Shown here piece after piece: positions 1-6,690 of a stretch of DNA of 7,197 bases (position 1 is the stretch's first letter; every line of letters starts with the position of its first letter). The translations under genes were made by a program, and so were the position numbers. The stretch is from Lachnospiraceae bacterium UBA3386. GTDB lineage: Bacteria > Bacillota > Clostridia > Lachnospirales > Lachnospiraceae. Location: the NCBI GenBank assembly GCA_002358875.1, contig DEPS01000205.1, positions 1-7,197 of the forward strand, read 5' to 3'. Below the pieces are notes generated by a model that did not search any database, had not been told where the DNA came from, and saw only the letters and a list, made by a program, of their open reading frames with translations.

Positions 1-1331
1 AGCATGTTGATGGCAATGAAGTCGCCGTCAAATCCGTCCATGACGACCTTGAATCCCATCTGGCGAAGGGAACCCGAGACCTCGCTGACCATCCCCGGGT
101 TGTCACGATAGGCATTCTGCGCGATCTCCAGCTCCAGGAAACGGGGCGGGATGCGGTATTTTTTCAGCATTCCCTCAAAGAAAGGCGCCAGGTCCATGGC
201 CATAATATCCGTCCTGGACAGATTGATGGAAATAGGGACAGGACGGACTCCCGCATCGATCCATCTGCGGATCGTCTGGCAGACCGCCTCCCATACATAC
301 ATGTCAAGCTTGGTAATATAAGCGTTTTTTTCCAGTACGGGCACAAAAGAAGATGGCGGCAGAATACCCAGTGTCTCGTGGTTCCAGCGCACGAGTGCCT
401 CCGCCCGAACGACCTTTCTGGTCGCGAGCTCCACCGCGGGCTGCAGGAAGAATGTGAATTCCCCTCTCTGCAGACCTGTGACGATCTGTGACATGAGGAC
501 CTGCTCGTTACTGAAGGTATCTGACTGCCCGGCACCGCCGTGTGACAGGGAGAAGCCCGGATTCTTTGGAAGCCGGTCCAGGCGTTCCAGAATGGACTTC
601 ATATTTTCGCTGGTCTTCTTGCGCTTCTGTACTTCGACGGTGGGAATGACAAGTTTATGGTAGGAGTCCATGAACAGGCCGTATTCTCTCATCATCACAT
701 TCCAGACGATCTGAGAAACCATATTGAAAATAATGGACAGAATAACACCGCAGATTGAGGTAAAGAAGGCCATCTCAATGCCCGAGATCAGCTGGTTGAT
801 ACTGGCCAGAGCGGTCTCGATAGTAGTAAAGGTGATGGACCCGATACCCAGAACAAGGCCGATGAAGGTTCCGAGGATTCCAAGACCAGTCAGCGTTCCC
901 GGAACCTGCTGCACAAGACCTCTCCAGGCCCTCAGCGCAAGATATTCCTCGCTGATATATTCCTCGATGTCTGTCAGATACTCTTCATTTTCCCGCTCCT
1001 CCTCAATAGCCCCTTTATAGAGACGGAACGCTTCATCCAGAGTCCGCACCCCGAAAATGTTTTCTGTCTTAAAAACGGCGATCCAGGGTTCAGTCGTCTG
1101 TACAGAAAGTGATTCCTCGATCTTTGCCCTGCAGCGGCGGAATCCCTGTACATACTGGATCGTGGGCATGAGACCGGCAAAATAGCCGATAACAAGGGTA
1201 AAGCACATCAGGCCCAGTATCGCTGTTGACAGCGTATCAGGCGCTATGGCAAACATGATCCCCGCCGGAGCAAGAAAAGCTACAGCTATACCCAAAAGAA
1301 CATAACTTTTACGCCAGAATATTACCTTCAT
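1..1331 (-). CDS. MotA/TolQ/ExbB-like channel fused to a degenerate EAL domain (partial, 3' end off window)
   Basis: Read from the ATG at 1331, the frame stays open for 443 codons and leaves the window. Residues 10-30 and 36-57 are hydrophobic helices. Residues 58-140 are a charged cytoplasmic segment. Residues 144-167 (VPGTLTGLGILGTFIGLVLG) and 183-207 (with GIEMAFFTSICGVILS) match the two pore helices of the MotA/TolQ/ExbB family, including pore-side threonines (T155, T191). After a linker (about 230-275) comes an EAL domain: E311-A312-L313 followed by VRW, N370 in SINLS, and E402. The second Asp of the DD motif is Gly (D432-G433), and the usual Glu of the E-x-T-E motif is Gln405, so catalysis is doubtful. 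By family knowledge the channel part would conduct H+ or Na+ and the EAL part would bind or cleave c-di-GMP. The combined role is inference. SD GAGGA lies 4 nt before the ATG. Domain calls are firm; function is unknown. Confidence 0.88.
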   Translation of the reverse strand, partial: MKVIFWRKSYVLLGIAVAFLAPAGIMFAIAPDTLSTAILGLMCFTLVIGYFAGLMPTIQYVQGFRRCRAKIEESLSVQTTEPWIAVFKTENIFGVRTLDEAFRLYKGAIEEERENEEYLTDIEEYISEEYLALRAWRGLVQQVPGTLTGLGILGTFIGLVLGIGSITFTTIETALASINQLISGIEMAFFTSICGVILSIIFNMVSQIVWNVMMREYGLFMDSYHKLVIPTVEVQKRKKTSENMKSILERLDRLPKNPGFSLSHGGAGQSDTFSNEQVLMSQIVTGLQRGEFTFFLQPAVELATRKVVRAEALVRWNHETLGILPPSSFVPVLEKNAYITKLDMYVWEAVCQTIRRWIDAGVRPVPISINLSRTDIMAMDLAPFFEGMLKKYRIPPRFLELEIAQNAYRDNPGMVSEVSGSLRQMGFKVVMDGFDGDFIAINM

Positions 1332-1427
1332 CCATTCCTCTTCAACTAAGTTTATAAACTTATATCCAATTTCTGTATCCAGACTATCCTGTTTTCAAAA
1401 TTTCCATATACAATCTGAATTAAAACC

Positions 1428-1459
1428 TATTATGACAAAAAAATTCATTTGACATAATA
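1428..1459. repeat. 32-bp inverted repeat, candidate operator
   Basis: The arm TATTATGACAAA (1428-1439) pairs with TTTGACATAATA (1448-1459) at 11 of 12 positions, the exception being an A/A opposition at 1435/1452. The spacer is 8 nt. Arm centres are about two helical turns apart, which suits a dimeric DNA-binding regulator. The right arm contains the -10 box of the minus-strand promoter. I do not recognise the half-site as that of a named regulator. Confidence 0.55.
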
Positions 1460-1482
1460 TCATGAACGATCGCACAATTCAA
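1454..1482 (-). promoter_or_regulatory. Putative sigma-A promoter of the channel-EAL gene
   Basis: On the minus strand, TTGAAT (1477-1482) is followed after 17 nt by TATTAT (1454-1459). A TG one base before the -10 box gives an extended -10. Expected transcription start is near 1447, leaving a leader of about 115 nt before the ATG at 1331. The -10 box lies inside the right arm of a 32-bp inverted repeat, so a protein bound there would probably block this promoter. The call is from motif match only. Confidence 0.6.
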
Positions 1483-1544
1483 CCATGGCTAAACTAATAG
1501 CATTTGATTGCAGGCTCGGGGAAACAGGAAGGATTCTTTTAAAT

Positions 1545-1573
1545 TTGCCTTTTTTTTTATTATTCTGTATAAT
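1545..1573 (+). promoter_or_regulatory. Putative sigma-A promoter of glnN
   Basis: TTGCCT (1545-1550, four of six consensus bases) is separated by 17 nt from a perfect TATAAT (1568-1573). The spacer begins with an unbroken T run. Expected transcription start is near 1580, giving an untranslated leader of about 175 nt before glnN. A perfect TTGACA at 1449-1454 on the same strand lies further upstream but lacks a convincing -10 partner. Confidence 0.65.
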
Positions 1574-1579
1574 TCGTGC

Positions 1580-1754
1580 TGAAATGATACTCTTACAGAT
1601 GGTTCGGCCGCTAAATCCGGTCGTTTTCCTGTACAGTCCAGCAGGCGCAAAGCATCACTTCAGCTTTTTGGCCTATACATAGTTCATCAGTGTTATTTAA
1701 GTACTGCCCGGAGCAGGGACAGCGTTTTTTTAACAGTAAGGAAAGGAAAGCAAT
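1580..1754 (+). promoter_or_regulatory. Structured 5' leader of glnN
   Basis: About 175 nt lie between the predicted transcription start and the glnN ATG, with no convincing small gene. An imperfect hairpin can form at 1644-1673 (GGC and CAAAGC against GCTTTTTG and GCC, with bulges). A second forms at 1688-1706, CAGTGTT against AGTACTG with two G-U pairs and loop ATTTA. A third is the terminator-like hairpin at 1704-1722. The second and third share bases 1704-1706 and so cannot fully form together. The SD sequence AGGA (1744-1747) sits 7 nt before the ATG. I could not match the leader to a known riboswitch class. Confidence 0.45.
1704..1731 (+). terminator. Terminator-like hairpin in the glnN leader (possible attenuator)
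   Basis: CTGCCC (1704-1709) pairs with GGG-CAG (1716-1718 and 1720-1722, A1719 bulged) around the 6-nt loop GGAGCA. Two bases later comes a run of seven T (1725-1731). This is the form of an intrinsic terminator, placed 24 nt before the glnN start codon, so it would cut transcription short unless prevented. The stem is only six pairs with a bulge, so it may be leaky or incidental. Confidence 0.45.
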
Positions 1755-3848
1755 ATGGGCAAGACATCCAGGCGGCTGCCGGAGCTCTTCGGCAGCATGG
1801 TCTTTGATGAGGAAACAATGAAGGACAGGCTCTCACCGGCCTGCTATAAGGCATGGAAAAAATCTGTCTCCGACAGCACGCCTCTTGATCTCTCTACAGC
1901 CAACGAGATCGCGGAGGCGATGAAGCAGTGGGCCGTTGAGAAGGGAGCCACTCATTTTACACACTGGTTCCAGCCCATGACCGGGGTCACGGCGGAAAAG
2001 CATGACAGCTTTATCCTCCCGGCAGGGGGAGGAAAGGTCGTCATGGAATTTTCCGGCAAGGAGCTGGTCCGGGGAGAGCCGGATGCCTCGTCCTTCCCCT
2101 CCGGCGGTCTGCGGGCAACGTTCGAAGCGCGCGGCTACACGGCATGGGATCCCACTTCATTTGCCTTTATAAAGGAAAACTCCCTGTGCATCCCGACAAT
2201 CTTCTGCTCCTATTCCGGACATGCTCTTGATAAAAAAACACCGCTTCTGCGTTCAATGGATGCAGTGAGCAAGGCGGCCGTCAGGATCCTGCGTCTCTTT
2301 GGAGACGATACGACAAAGCGGGTCATCGCTCAGGTAGGTCCGGAACAGGAATACTTTCTTCTGGACAAGGAGATGTATAAAAAACGCGAGGATCTGATCA
2401 TGACCGGCCGCACCCTCTTTGGCGCCAAGCCTCCCCGCGGTCAGGAGCTAGAGGACCACTATTACGGGGCGATCCGTCCCCGGGTGCAGGCCTACATGCA
2501 GGATCTTGACAACGAGCTCTGGAAGCTGGGCGTTTTTTCAAAGACAAAGCACAATGAGGTCGCTCCCTCCCAGCATGAAATGGCACCGATCTACACGGAC
2601 GCAAACATGGCATGTGACCAGAATCAGCTGACGATGGAGATCATGAAGAAGGTCGCCGACCGCCATGGTCTGGTCTGCCTCCTGCATGAAAAGCCCTTTG
2701 CCGGCGTCAACGGATCAGGCAAGCATGACAACTGGTCCCTTGGTACCGATACAGGTGAAAACCTTTTCAGGCCGGGATCCACCCCCAGAGAGAATGCCCA
2801 GTTCCTCCTGTTCCTTACGGCTTTTATCAAGGGCGTCGACGAGTATCAGGACATGCTCCGCGCCACTGTAGCGACTCCGGGCAATGACCACCGCCTGGGC
2901 GCACAGGAGGCTCCGCCCGCAGTGGTCTCCATCTTTCTTGGCCAGGAGCTGAGCGCCATTGTGGACGCGATCGTCAACGACATTGAGTACAAAAACGCAG
3001 GAAAGCGCACGCTCTCTATCGGCGTTGACGCCATGCCGCCCATCCCTCTCGACAACACAGACCGAAACCGTACGTCCCCCATGGCCTTTACCGGCAACAA
3101 GTTCGAATTCCGCATGGTGGGCTCTTCTCTTTCCATTTCCGGCCCCAACATCGTACTCAATACCATGATGGCTCAGGAACTGGGAGAATTCGCAAACGAA
3201 CTGGAAAACTCTGCTGATTTCCACAGCACTCTGAATGCTCTGATAAAGCGGGAGCTGACAGCCCACCAGCGCATTATCTTCGATGGTAACGGCTATGATG
3301 AGGCATGGATCGAAGAGGCGAGAAGGCGCGGCCTTTCCAACAATATTTCTGCCGTGGATGCGCTTCCCGCTTATGTCACGGAAAAGAATATCCGCCTTTT
3401 CACGGATCACGCAATATACACCCGCGACGAGGTTTTTGCCCGCTACAACATCCATGTTGAGAACTACACTGCAACCATCACCATGGAAGCCAGGACCATG
3501 ATCGATATGCTGCACAAAGAGATCCTGCCCGCTGTTTCCCGATACGGAACTTCGCTTTGTAAGGGGCTTGAGCGTAGAAAAGCCCTGAGCCTTCCCTCAA
3601 AATATGAAGAGGAAAATGCCCTCAACAATTGTCTTCTTTCGACCTGTCTGAGCGATGCCTGCGGAAAGCTTGAAAAAGACCTCCGCGAGGTGCCCGTAGA
3701 TCCCGAAGACGCAATGCGCTACTGCCACACCGTTCTGGTTCCTGATATGAACGAGTGCCGCAGCTTTGCCGATGAGCTGGAGAAAATCACCGCCCGCGAC
3801 GCCTGGCCAATCCCCGTCTACTCCGACCTCCTGTTCAGTGAGATCTGA
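1755..3848 (+). CDS. glnN: Glutamine synthetase type III (GlnN)
   Basis: Catalyses ATP-dependent amidation of glutamate with ammonium to glutamine in the cytoplasm. At 697 residues it has the length of the type III family (about 700), much longer than type I or II. The N-terminal region carries the type III signature FTHWFQPMTG (68-77). Catalytic-domain motifs follow: GPEQEYFL (195-202), a metal-binding Glu segment; HNEVAPSQHEMAP (266-278); NGSGKHDNWSL (319-329), with the conserved His; NDHRLGAQEAPPAVVS (377-392); and NKFEFRMVGSS (448-458). The C-terminal extension (about 480-697) is typical of the family, which by established knowledge assembles as two stacked hexamers. The ATG at 1755 has an SD (AGGA) at 7 nt. 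It is monocistronic by layout: divergent from the channel-EAL gene and convergent with thiN. The structured leader suggests possible attenuation control. No motif is damaged. Confidence 0.96.
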   Translation: MGKTSRRLPELFGSMVFDEETMKDRLSPACYKAWKKSVSDSTPLDLSTANEIAEAMKQWAVEKGATHFTHWFQPMTGVTAEKHDSFILPAGGGKVVMEFSGKELVRGEPDASSFPSGGLRATFEARGYTAWDPTSFAFIKENSLCIPTIFCSYSGHALDKKTPLLRSMDAVSKAAVRILRLFGDDTTKRVIAQVGPEQEYFLLDKEMYKKREDLIMTGRTLFGAKPPRGQELEDHYYGAIRPRVQAYMQDLDNELWKLGVFSKTKHNEVAPSQHEMAPIYTDANMACDQNQLTMEIMKKVADRHGLVCLLHEKPFAGVNGSGKHDNWSLGTDTGENLFRPGSTPRENAQFLLFLTAFIKGVDEYQDMLRATVATPGNDHRLGAQEAPPAVVSIFLGQELSAIVDAIVNDIEYKNAGKRTLSIGVDAMPPIPLDNTDRNRTSPMAFTGNKFEFRMVGSSLSISGPNIVLNTMMAQELGEFANELENSADFHSTLNALIKRELTAHQRIIFDGNGYDEAWIEEARRRGLSNNISAVDALPAYVTEKNIRLFTDHAIYTRDEVFARYNIHVENYTATITMEARTMIDMLHKEILPAVSRYGTSLCKGLERRKALSLPSKYEEENALNNCLLSTCLSDACGKLEKDLREVPVDPEDAMRYCHTVLVPDMNECRSFADELEKITARDAWPIPVYSDLLFSEI

Positions 3849-3849
3849 C

Positions 3850-3917
3850 CAGGCAGATAAATCCTGATTTTCACCGCCGGCAGCCTTGAAGAACAGGAAA
3901 GAAGGCTGCTCTGCCTG
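3850..3917 (+). other. Nested stem structure in the glnN 3' untranslated region
   Basis: An outer stem CAGGCAG (3850-3856) with CTGCCTG (3911-3917) encloses a perfect 8-bp inner stem GCAGCCTT (3880-3887) with AAGGCTGC (3902-3909, loop 14 nt). The structure starts immediately after the glnN stop and has no T run behind it, so it is not itself a terminator. It could stabilise the mRNA 3' end. The role is inferred; only the base complementarity is seen. Confidence 0.5.
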
Positions 3918-3965
3918 TACAGACCTGCAATAGTTGTCAGTCAAACTATTTTGCTTTTGAGATCT

Positions 3966-4012
3966 AAAAAAAAGAGACAGAGGACCATTACCGGTTCCTC
4001 TGCCTTTTTTTA
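3966..4012. terminator. Bidirectional intrinsic terminator between glnN and thiN
   Basis: CAGAGGA (3978-3984) pairs perfectly with TCCTCTG (3996-4002), extended inward by CC/GG around a bulged T, with a short ATTACC loop. A T run at 4005-4011 follows on the plus strand. An A run at 3966-3973 precedes it, which is a T run for the minus strand. It can therefore end glnN transcription from the left and the rpoZ-rimO-pgsA-thiN operon from the right. The thiN stop codon (4010-4012) lies at the edge of the T run. Confidence 0.85.
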
Positions 4013-4708
4013 TAATTGAATTCTTTCGAACTCCTCTGTATACGTTTTTTCTGTTGTTTGGCCATGCAGGATCATAAGAGCCTTCCCCTCCCGGACTTCC
4101 ACAGAAGCACGATGGCCTGCAGAAACTTCGTTGCTGACGCCCAGTGGAAAGGTGCTTGTAAGTACCGCATCAGACAGGGGATATTTCATCCCTTCAATTG
4201 TAACTCCCTTCACTTTTGGATCCAGCGCAAACAGCGAAAAAGTTCCTTCATATCCGTCAGGAATCAGGAGCTTTTCTCCTTCGAGAACTGTCACAAAGAC
4301 ATTTTTTCCGATGAGGACGCCGTCTGCCCCCTGGTCTTTCAGCCAGGCGAGAGTCTGAATATTGGCCACAGTATGGTCCAGTCTGCCGCCCAGAGCGCCG
4401 TAAAGCATGAATTTCCTGTATCCACGTTTTAAGCAGATGCGGGCTGCATAGATCGTATCCGTATCATCCTTTTCGACAGGCAGGCGCATTAGTTTCTCCG
4501 GATGTTCCCTTTCCAGCTTTTCCAGAAAGTCAAAATAAGCCTTACCAAGGGAGTCAAAATCCCCCAGAACCAGATCCGGCTCGATTTTCTGCGAGAGAAG
4601 CCTCTCAAGCCCTGCATCGACAGCAACGATAAAATCGCCGGGCTTCACAGAAATCGGTATAGACTCGTATTCGCCCGCACACATCAGTACAGCTCTCTTT
4701 TGTGTCAT
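4010..4708 (-). CDS. thiN: Thiamine pyrophosphokinase
   Basis: Transfers pyrophosphate from ATP to thiamine, making the cofactor thiamine diphosphate in the cytoplasm. The 232 residues cover the whole family fold. Motifs seen are VAVDAGLERL (28-37), GDFDSL (49-54, metal and ATP binding), EKDDTDT (79-85), YGALGGRLDH (103-112), and the C-terminal thiamine-binding segment LTSTFPLGVSNE (183-194). The ATG follows the pgsA stop directly (TAA then ATG, no gap). Only a weak SD-like GGAAA (4717-4721) lies upstream, so translation is probably coupled to pgsA. It is the last gene of the operon and ends at the shared terminator. No TPP riboswitch is visible, which fits constitutive salvage. Function is well supported by motifs. 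Confidence 0.94.
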   Translation of the reverse strand: MTQKRAVLMCAGEYESIPISVKPGDFIVAVDAGLERLLSQKIEPDLVLGDFDSLGKAYFDFLEKLEREHPEKLMRLPVEKDDTDTIYAARICLKRGYRKFMLYGALGGRLDHTVANIQTLAWLKDQGADGVLIGKNVFVTVLEGEKLLIPDGYEGTFSLFALDPKVKGVTIEGMKYPLSDAVLTSTFPLGVSNEVSAGHRASVEVREGKALMILHGQTTEKTYTEEFERIQL

Positions 4709-5251
4709 TTATTTCATTTCCATCGACCTGACAACTTCCATATTCTGCATGATATAGGTCGCAAGGGAAATAATTGTCAGAGCAAGAGCGATCCACATGG
4801 TGATCGCTGTGACGATCGATAATTTTTCAATATTAATGATCATCAGGATGATCATTATCATCTGGAATGTCGTCTTCCATTTACCCCAGTAGTTGGCAGC
4901 GATCACGATGCCGTGCTCAGTCGCGATCAGGCGGAAGCCGCTGATGATGAACTCCCTGGCTACAATGATCACGACGATCCAGGACGGGATCCTGTGCAGC
5001 TCGATCAGACAGATCATGCCTGAAATCGTGAGCACCTTGTCAGCGAGAGGATCCATGAACTTTCCGAAAGTCGTAACGAGATTATATTTTCTCGCGATCT
5101 TTCCATCGAGAAGGTCCGTCAGGGACGCCACGATAAAGAGCACGAGCGCAACCCATTTTAAGGATTCGTTCTCACCGGAAAGAAGCAGAAATGCCACAAA
5201 AAAAGGCACCAGCACTACTCTCAGAACAGTCAGTTTATTTGGCAGATTCAT
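4709..5251 (-). CDS. pgsA: CDP-diacylglycerol--glycerol-3-phosphate 3-phosphatidyltransferase
   Basis: Integral membrane enzyme that makes phosphatidylglycerol phosphate from CDP-diacylglycerol and glycerol-3-phosphate, the first committed step to phosphatidylglycerol and cardiolipin. The CDP-alcohol phosphotransferase motif D-x2-D-G-x2-A-R-x8-G-x3-D-x3-D is complete: D46, D49-G50, A53-R54, G63, D67, D71. The NLPNKLTVLR start and AREFIISGFRLIA (98-110) are typical of PgsA rather than other members of the superfamily. Several hydrophobic helices are visible (about 10-25, 32-48, 74-84, 90-106, 128-140, 145-167). The 180-residue length is normal. A strong SD (GGGAGGT, 5259-5265) lies 7 nt before the ATG. 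A 68-nt gap separates it from rimO upstream and contains a small inverted repeat (5268-5272 with 5281-5285). Confidence 0.95.
   Translation of the reverse strand: MNLPNKLTVLRVVLVPFFVAFLLLSGENESLKWVALVLFIVASLTDLLDGKIARKYNLVTTFGKFMDPLADKVLTISGMICLIELHRIPSWIVVIIVAREFIISGFRLIATEHGIVIAANYWGKWKTTFQMIMIILMIINIEKLSIVTAITMWIALALTIISLATYIMQNMEVVRSMEMK
4834..4857. repeat. Inverted repeat inside pgsA
   Basis: Two perfect 11-bp arms, TAATGATCATC (4834-4844) and GATGATCATTA (4847-4857), are separated by 2 nt. They fall in the codons for an Ile/Met-rich membrane helix (about residues 132-140), where runs of ATG and ATC generate such symmetry by themselves. Any regulatory meaning is doubtful. Confidence 0.5.
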
Positions 5252-5319
5252 AGTTTATACCTCCCGTGGGCGCTTATATCCGCCCCTGGACCGACACACC
5301 TTACGGATCATACAGTTTT

Positions 5320-6690
5320 TTATTCCTGCAGTCGGCCGATCAGATCATACTGGTCAGATCCTGTGATCTTCACAGTAATAATGTCACCGCTTAATAATTC
5401 TCTTTCTGTCTCTACGAACAGCATTCCGTCAACGCCAGGCGCATCCATATATGTGCGGGCGGTATAGACATCCTCCCCGACGATCCTGCCCTCGATGATA
5501 GCATCCAGAACTTTGCCCTTCATGCGGCGCGCCTTTTTAAAGGCAATCTCCTGCTGGAGCAGCATCAGCTCCTTCTGCCGTTTCTTTTTCACTGGCGCAG
5601 GAACCTGAGGAGACATCTTTGCAGCAGGTGTGCCCTCTTCCCTTGAGTAGGCAAAAACACCAAGACGGTCGAACTTCATCTTTTTTACAAAGGACATCAG
5701 CTGGCGATGATCCTTTTCCACTTCACCGGGAAAACCACAGATCAGGGTCGTCCGTATGCAGATGTCCGGAATCTCCCTTCGCAGACAGGCGATCTTCTCC
5801 TCCAGCTCCTTTTTATTCGTCCGGCGGCCCATCCTGCGCAGGATATCGTCTGAGGCGTGCTGGATCGGCATATCAATATAATGCAGAACCTTTGGTTCAT
5901 CCCGCATCACTTCAATCAGTTCAGGTGTGATCTCCTCAGGATAACAGTAGAGCAGCCTGATCCAGCGGATCCCCTCAATCTGTGAAAGTCCGCGCAAAAG
6001 CTCAGGCAGCTTCTTTTTCCCGTAAAGATCTGTACCGTAGAGTGTCGTCTCCTGCGCCACCAGGATCAATTCCCGCACTCCCTGATCTGCGAGCTCCCGC
6101 CCTGTCTTAAGGACCTTTTCCATGGGAATACTCCGGTAGGAACCGCGGATCGAGGGAATAACACAGTATGTGCAGTGTTTGCTGCAGCCTTCCGCGATAC
6201 GCAGATAGCCAAATCCGTTCGTTGTAGTGAGGACGCGCTTTGCGTCTGTGCGCGGCATCCTGCGAAGGTCGTTCAAACGGACGATCAGGCCGTGGGATTC
6301 CTCCGGATCAGCACTTTCTTCTTCTGATGCTGATTGCTCAGAGGTTATCGACCTGAGTGTCTCTAAAAGAGTCTCCTGGGCAGTGGTGCCGATGACAGCG
6401 TCGACTTCGGGAATCTCCTGCCTGATCTGTTCACTGTAACGCTGCGCAAGACAGCCTGTGACAATCAGCGCGCGCAGCTGCCCCGCCGTACGACGCTTCC
6501 CAAGCTCAAGGATCGTCTCAATGCTTTCTTTTTTCGCATCATTGATAAAGCAGCAGGTATTGACGATGGCAGCCTCCGCCGACTCCTCGTCATCTGTGAT
6601 CTCATAGCCGGCATCAACAAGATCGCCCAGCATCTCCTCAGTATCGACCAGATTTTTATCGCAGCCAAGGGAAACAAACAATACCTTCAT
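5320..6690 (-). CDS. rimO: Ribosomal protein S12 methylthiotransferase RimO
   Basis: Radical SAM enzyme that adds a methylthio group to a conserved aspartate of ribosomal protein S12. The 456 residues hold three domains. The N-terminal methylthiotransferase domain has cluster cysteines C10, C46 and C80, and SLGCDKNLVDTE (7-18) marks RimO rather than MiaB. The radical SAM core contains C169-x3-C173-x2-C176, and a C-terminal TRAM domain spans about 385-455. Other family segments are VAQETTLYGTDLYG (211-224) and MPIQHASDDILRRMGR (274-289). An acidic, low-complexity linker (116-134) joins the first two domains. The ATG follows the rpoZ stop with no gap. The SD GGGGAAG (6699-6705) lies inside the end of rpoZ, which suggests translational coupling. 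All six cysteines are intact. Confidence 0.96.
   Translation of the reverse strand: MKVLFVSLGCDKNLVDTEEMLGDLVDAGYEITDDEESAEAAIVNTCCFINDAKKESIETILELGKRRTAGQLRALIVTGCLAQRYSEQIRQEIPEVDAVIGTTAQETLLETLRSITSEQSASEEESADPEESHGLIVRLNDLRRMPRTDAKRVLTTTNGFGYLRIAEGCSKHCTYCVIPSIRGSYRSIPMEKVLKTGRELADQGVRELILVAQETTLYGTDLYGKKKLPELLRGLSQIEGIRWIRLLYCYPEEITPELIEVMRDEPKVLHYIDMPIQHASDDILRRMGRRTNKKELEEKIACLRREIPDICIRTTLICGFPGEVEKDHRQLMSFVKKMKFDRLGVFAYSREEGTPAAKMSPQVPAPVKKKRQKELMLLQQEIAFKKARRMKGKVLDAIIEGRIVGEDVYTARTYMDAPGVDGMLFVETERELLSGDIITVKITGSDQYDLIGRLQE

Noticed and set aside
164..535. 123-codon minus-strand frame opposite the EAL region frame
   Set aside because: The true EAL frame on the same strand has clear domain motifs through this stretch. 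The other frame is Ser/Arg-rich with no family features.
1392..1404. CodY-like AT-rich palindrome (minus strand AATTTTGAAAA)
   Set aside because: It lacks the two central bases of the CodY consensus and does not align over the full 15-bp site.
1449..1478. Perfect TTGACA with CACAAT as a second glnN promoter
   Set aside because: The -10 matches only four of six bases with an 18-nt spacer, and TTGACA is better explained as part of the inverted repeat.
1485..1682. 65-codon open frame upstream of glnN
   Set aside because: It begins before the predicted glnN promoter, has no SD, and crosses the promoter T run, which yields a meaningless Leu/Phe stretch.
1628..1722. ANTAR-type dual hexaloop RNA in the glnN leader
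   Set aside because: The ACAGTC segment (1633-1638) would suit an A1/G4 hexaloop but has no closing stem. The GGAGCA loop lacks A at its first position.
2715..3515. Long antisense open frame (266 codons) within glnN
   Set aside because: It lies wholly opposite a fully conserved enzyme, shows no recognisable motif, and has no SD or promoter. It is a by-product of glnN codon use.
5619..5930. Plus-strand open frame within rimO
   Set aside because: Opposite conserved radical SAM sequence, with biased composition and no initiation signals.
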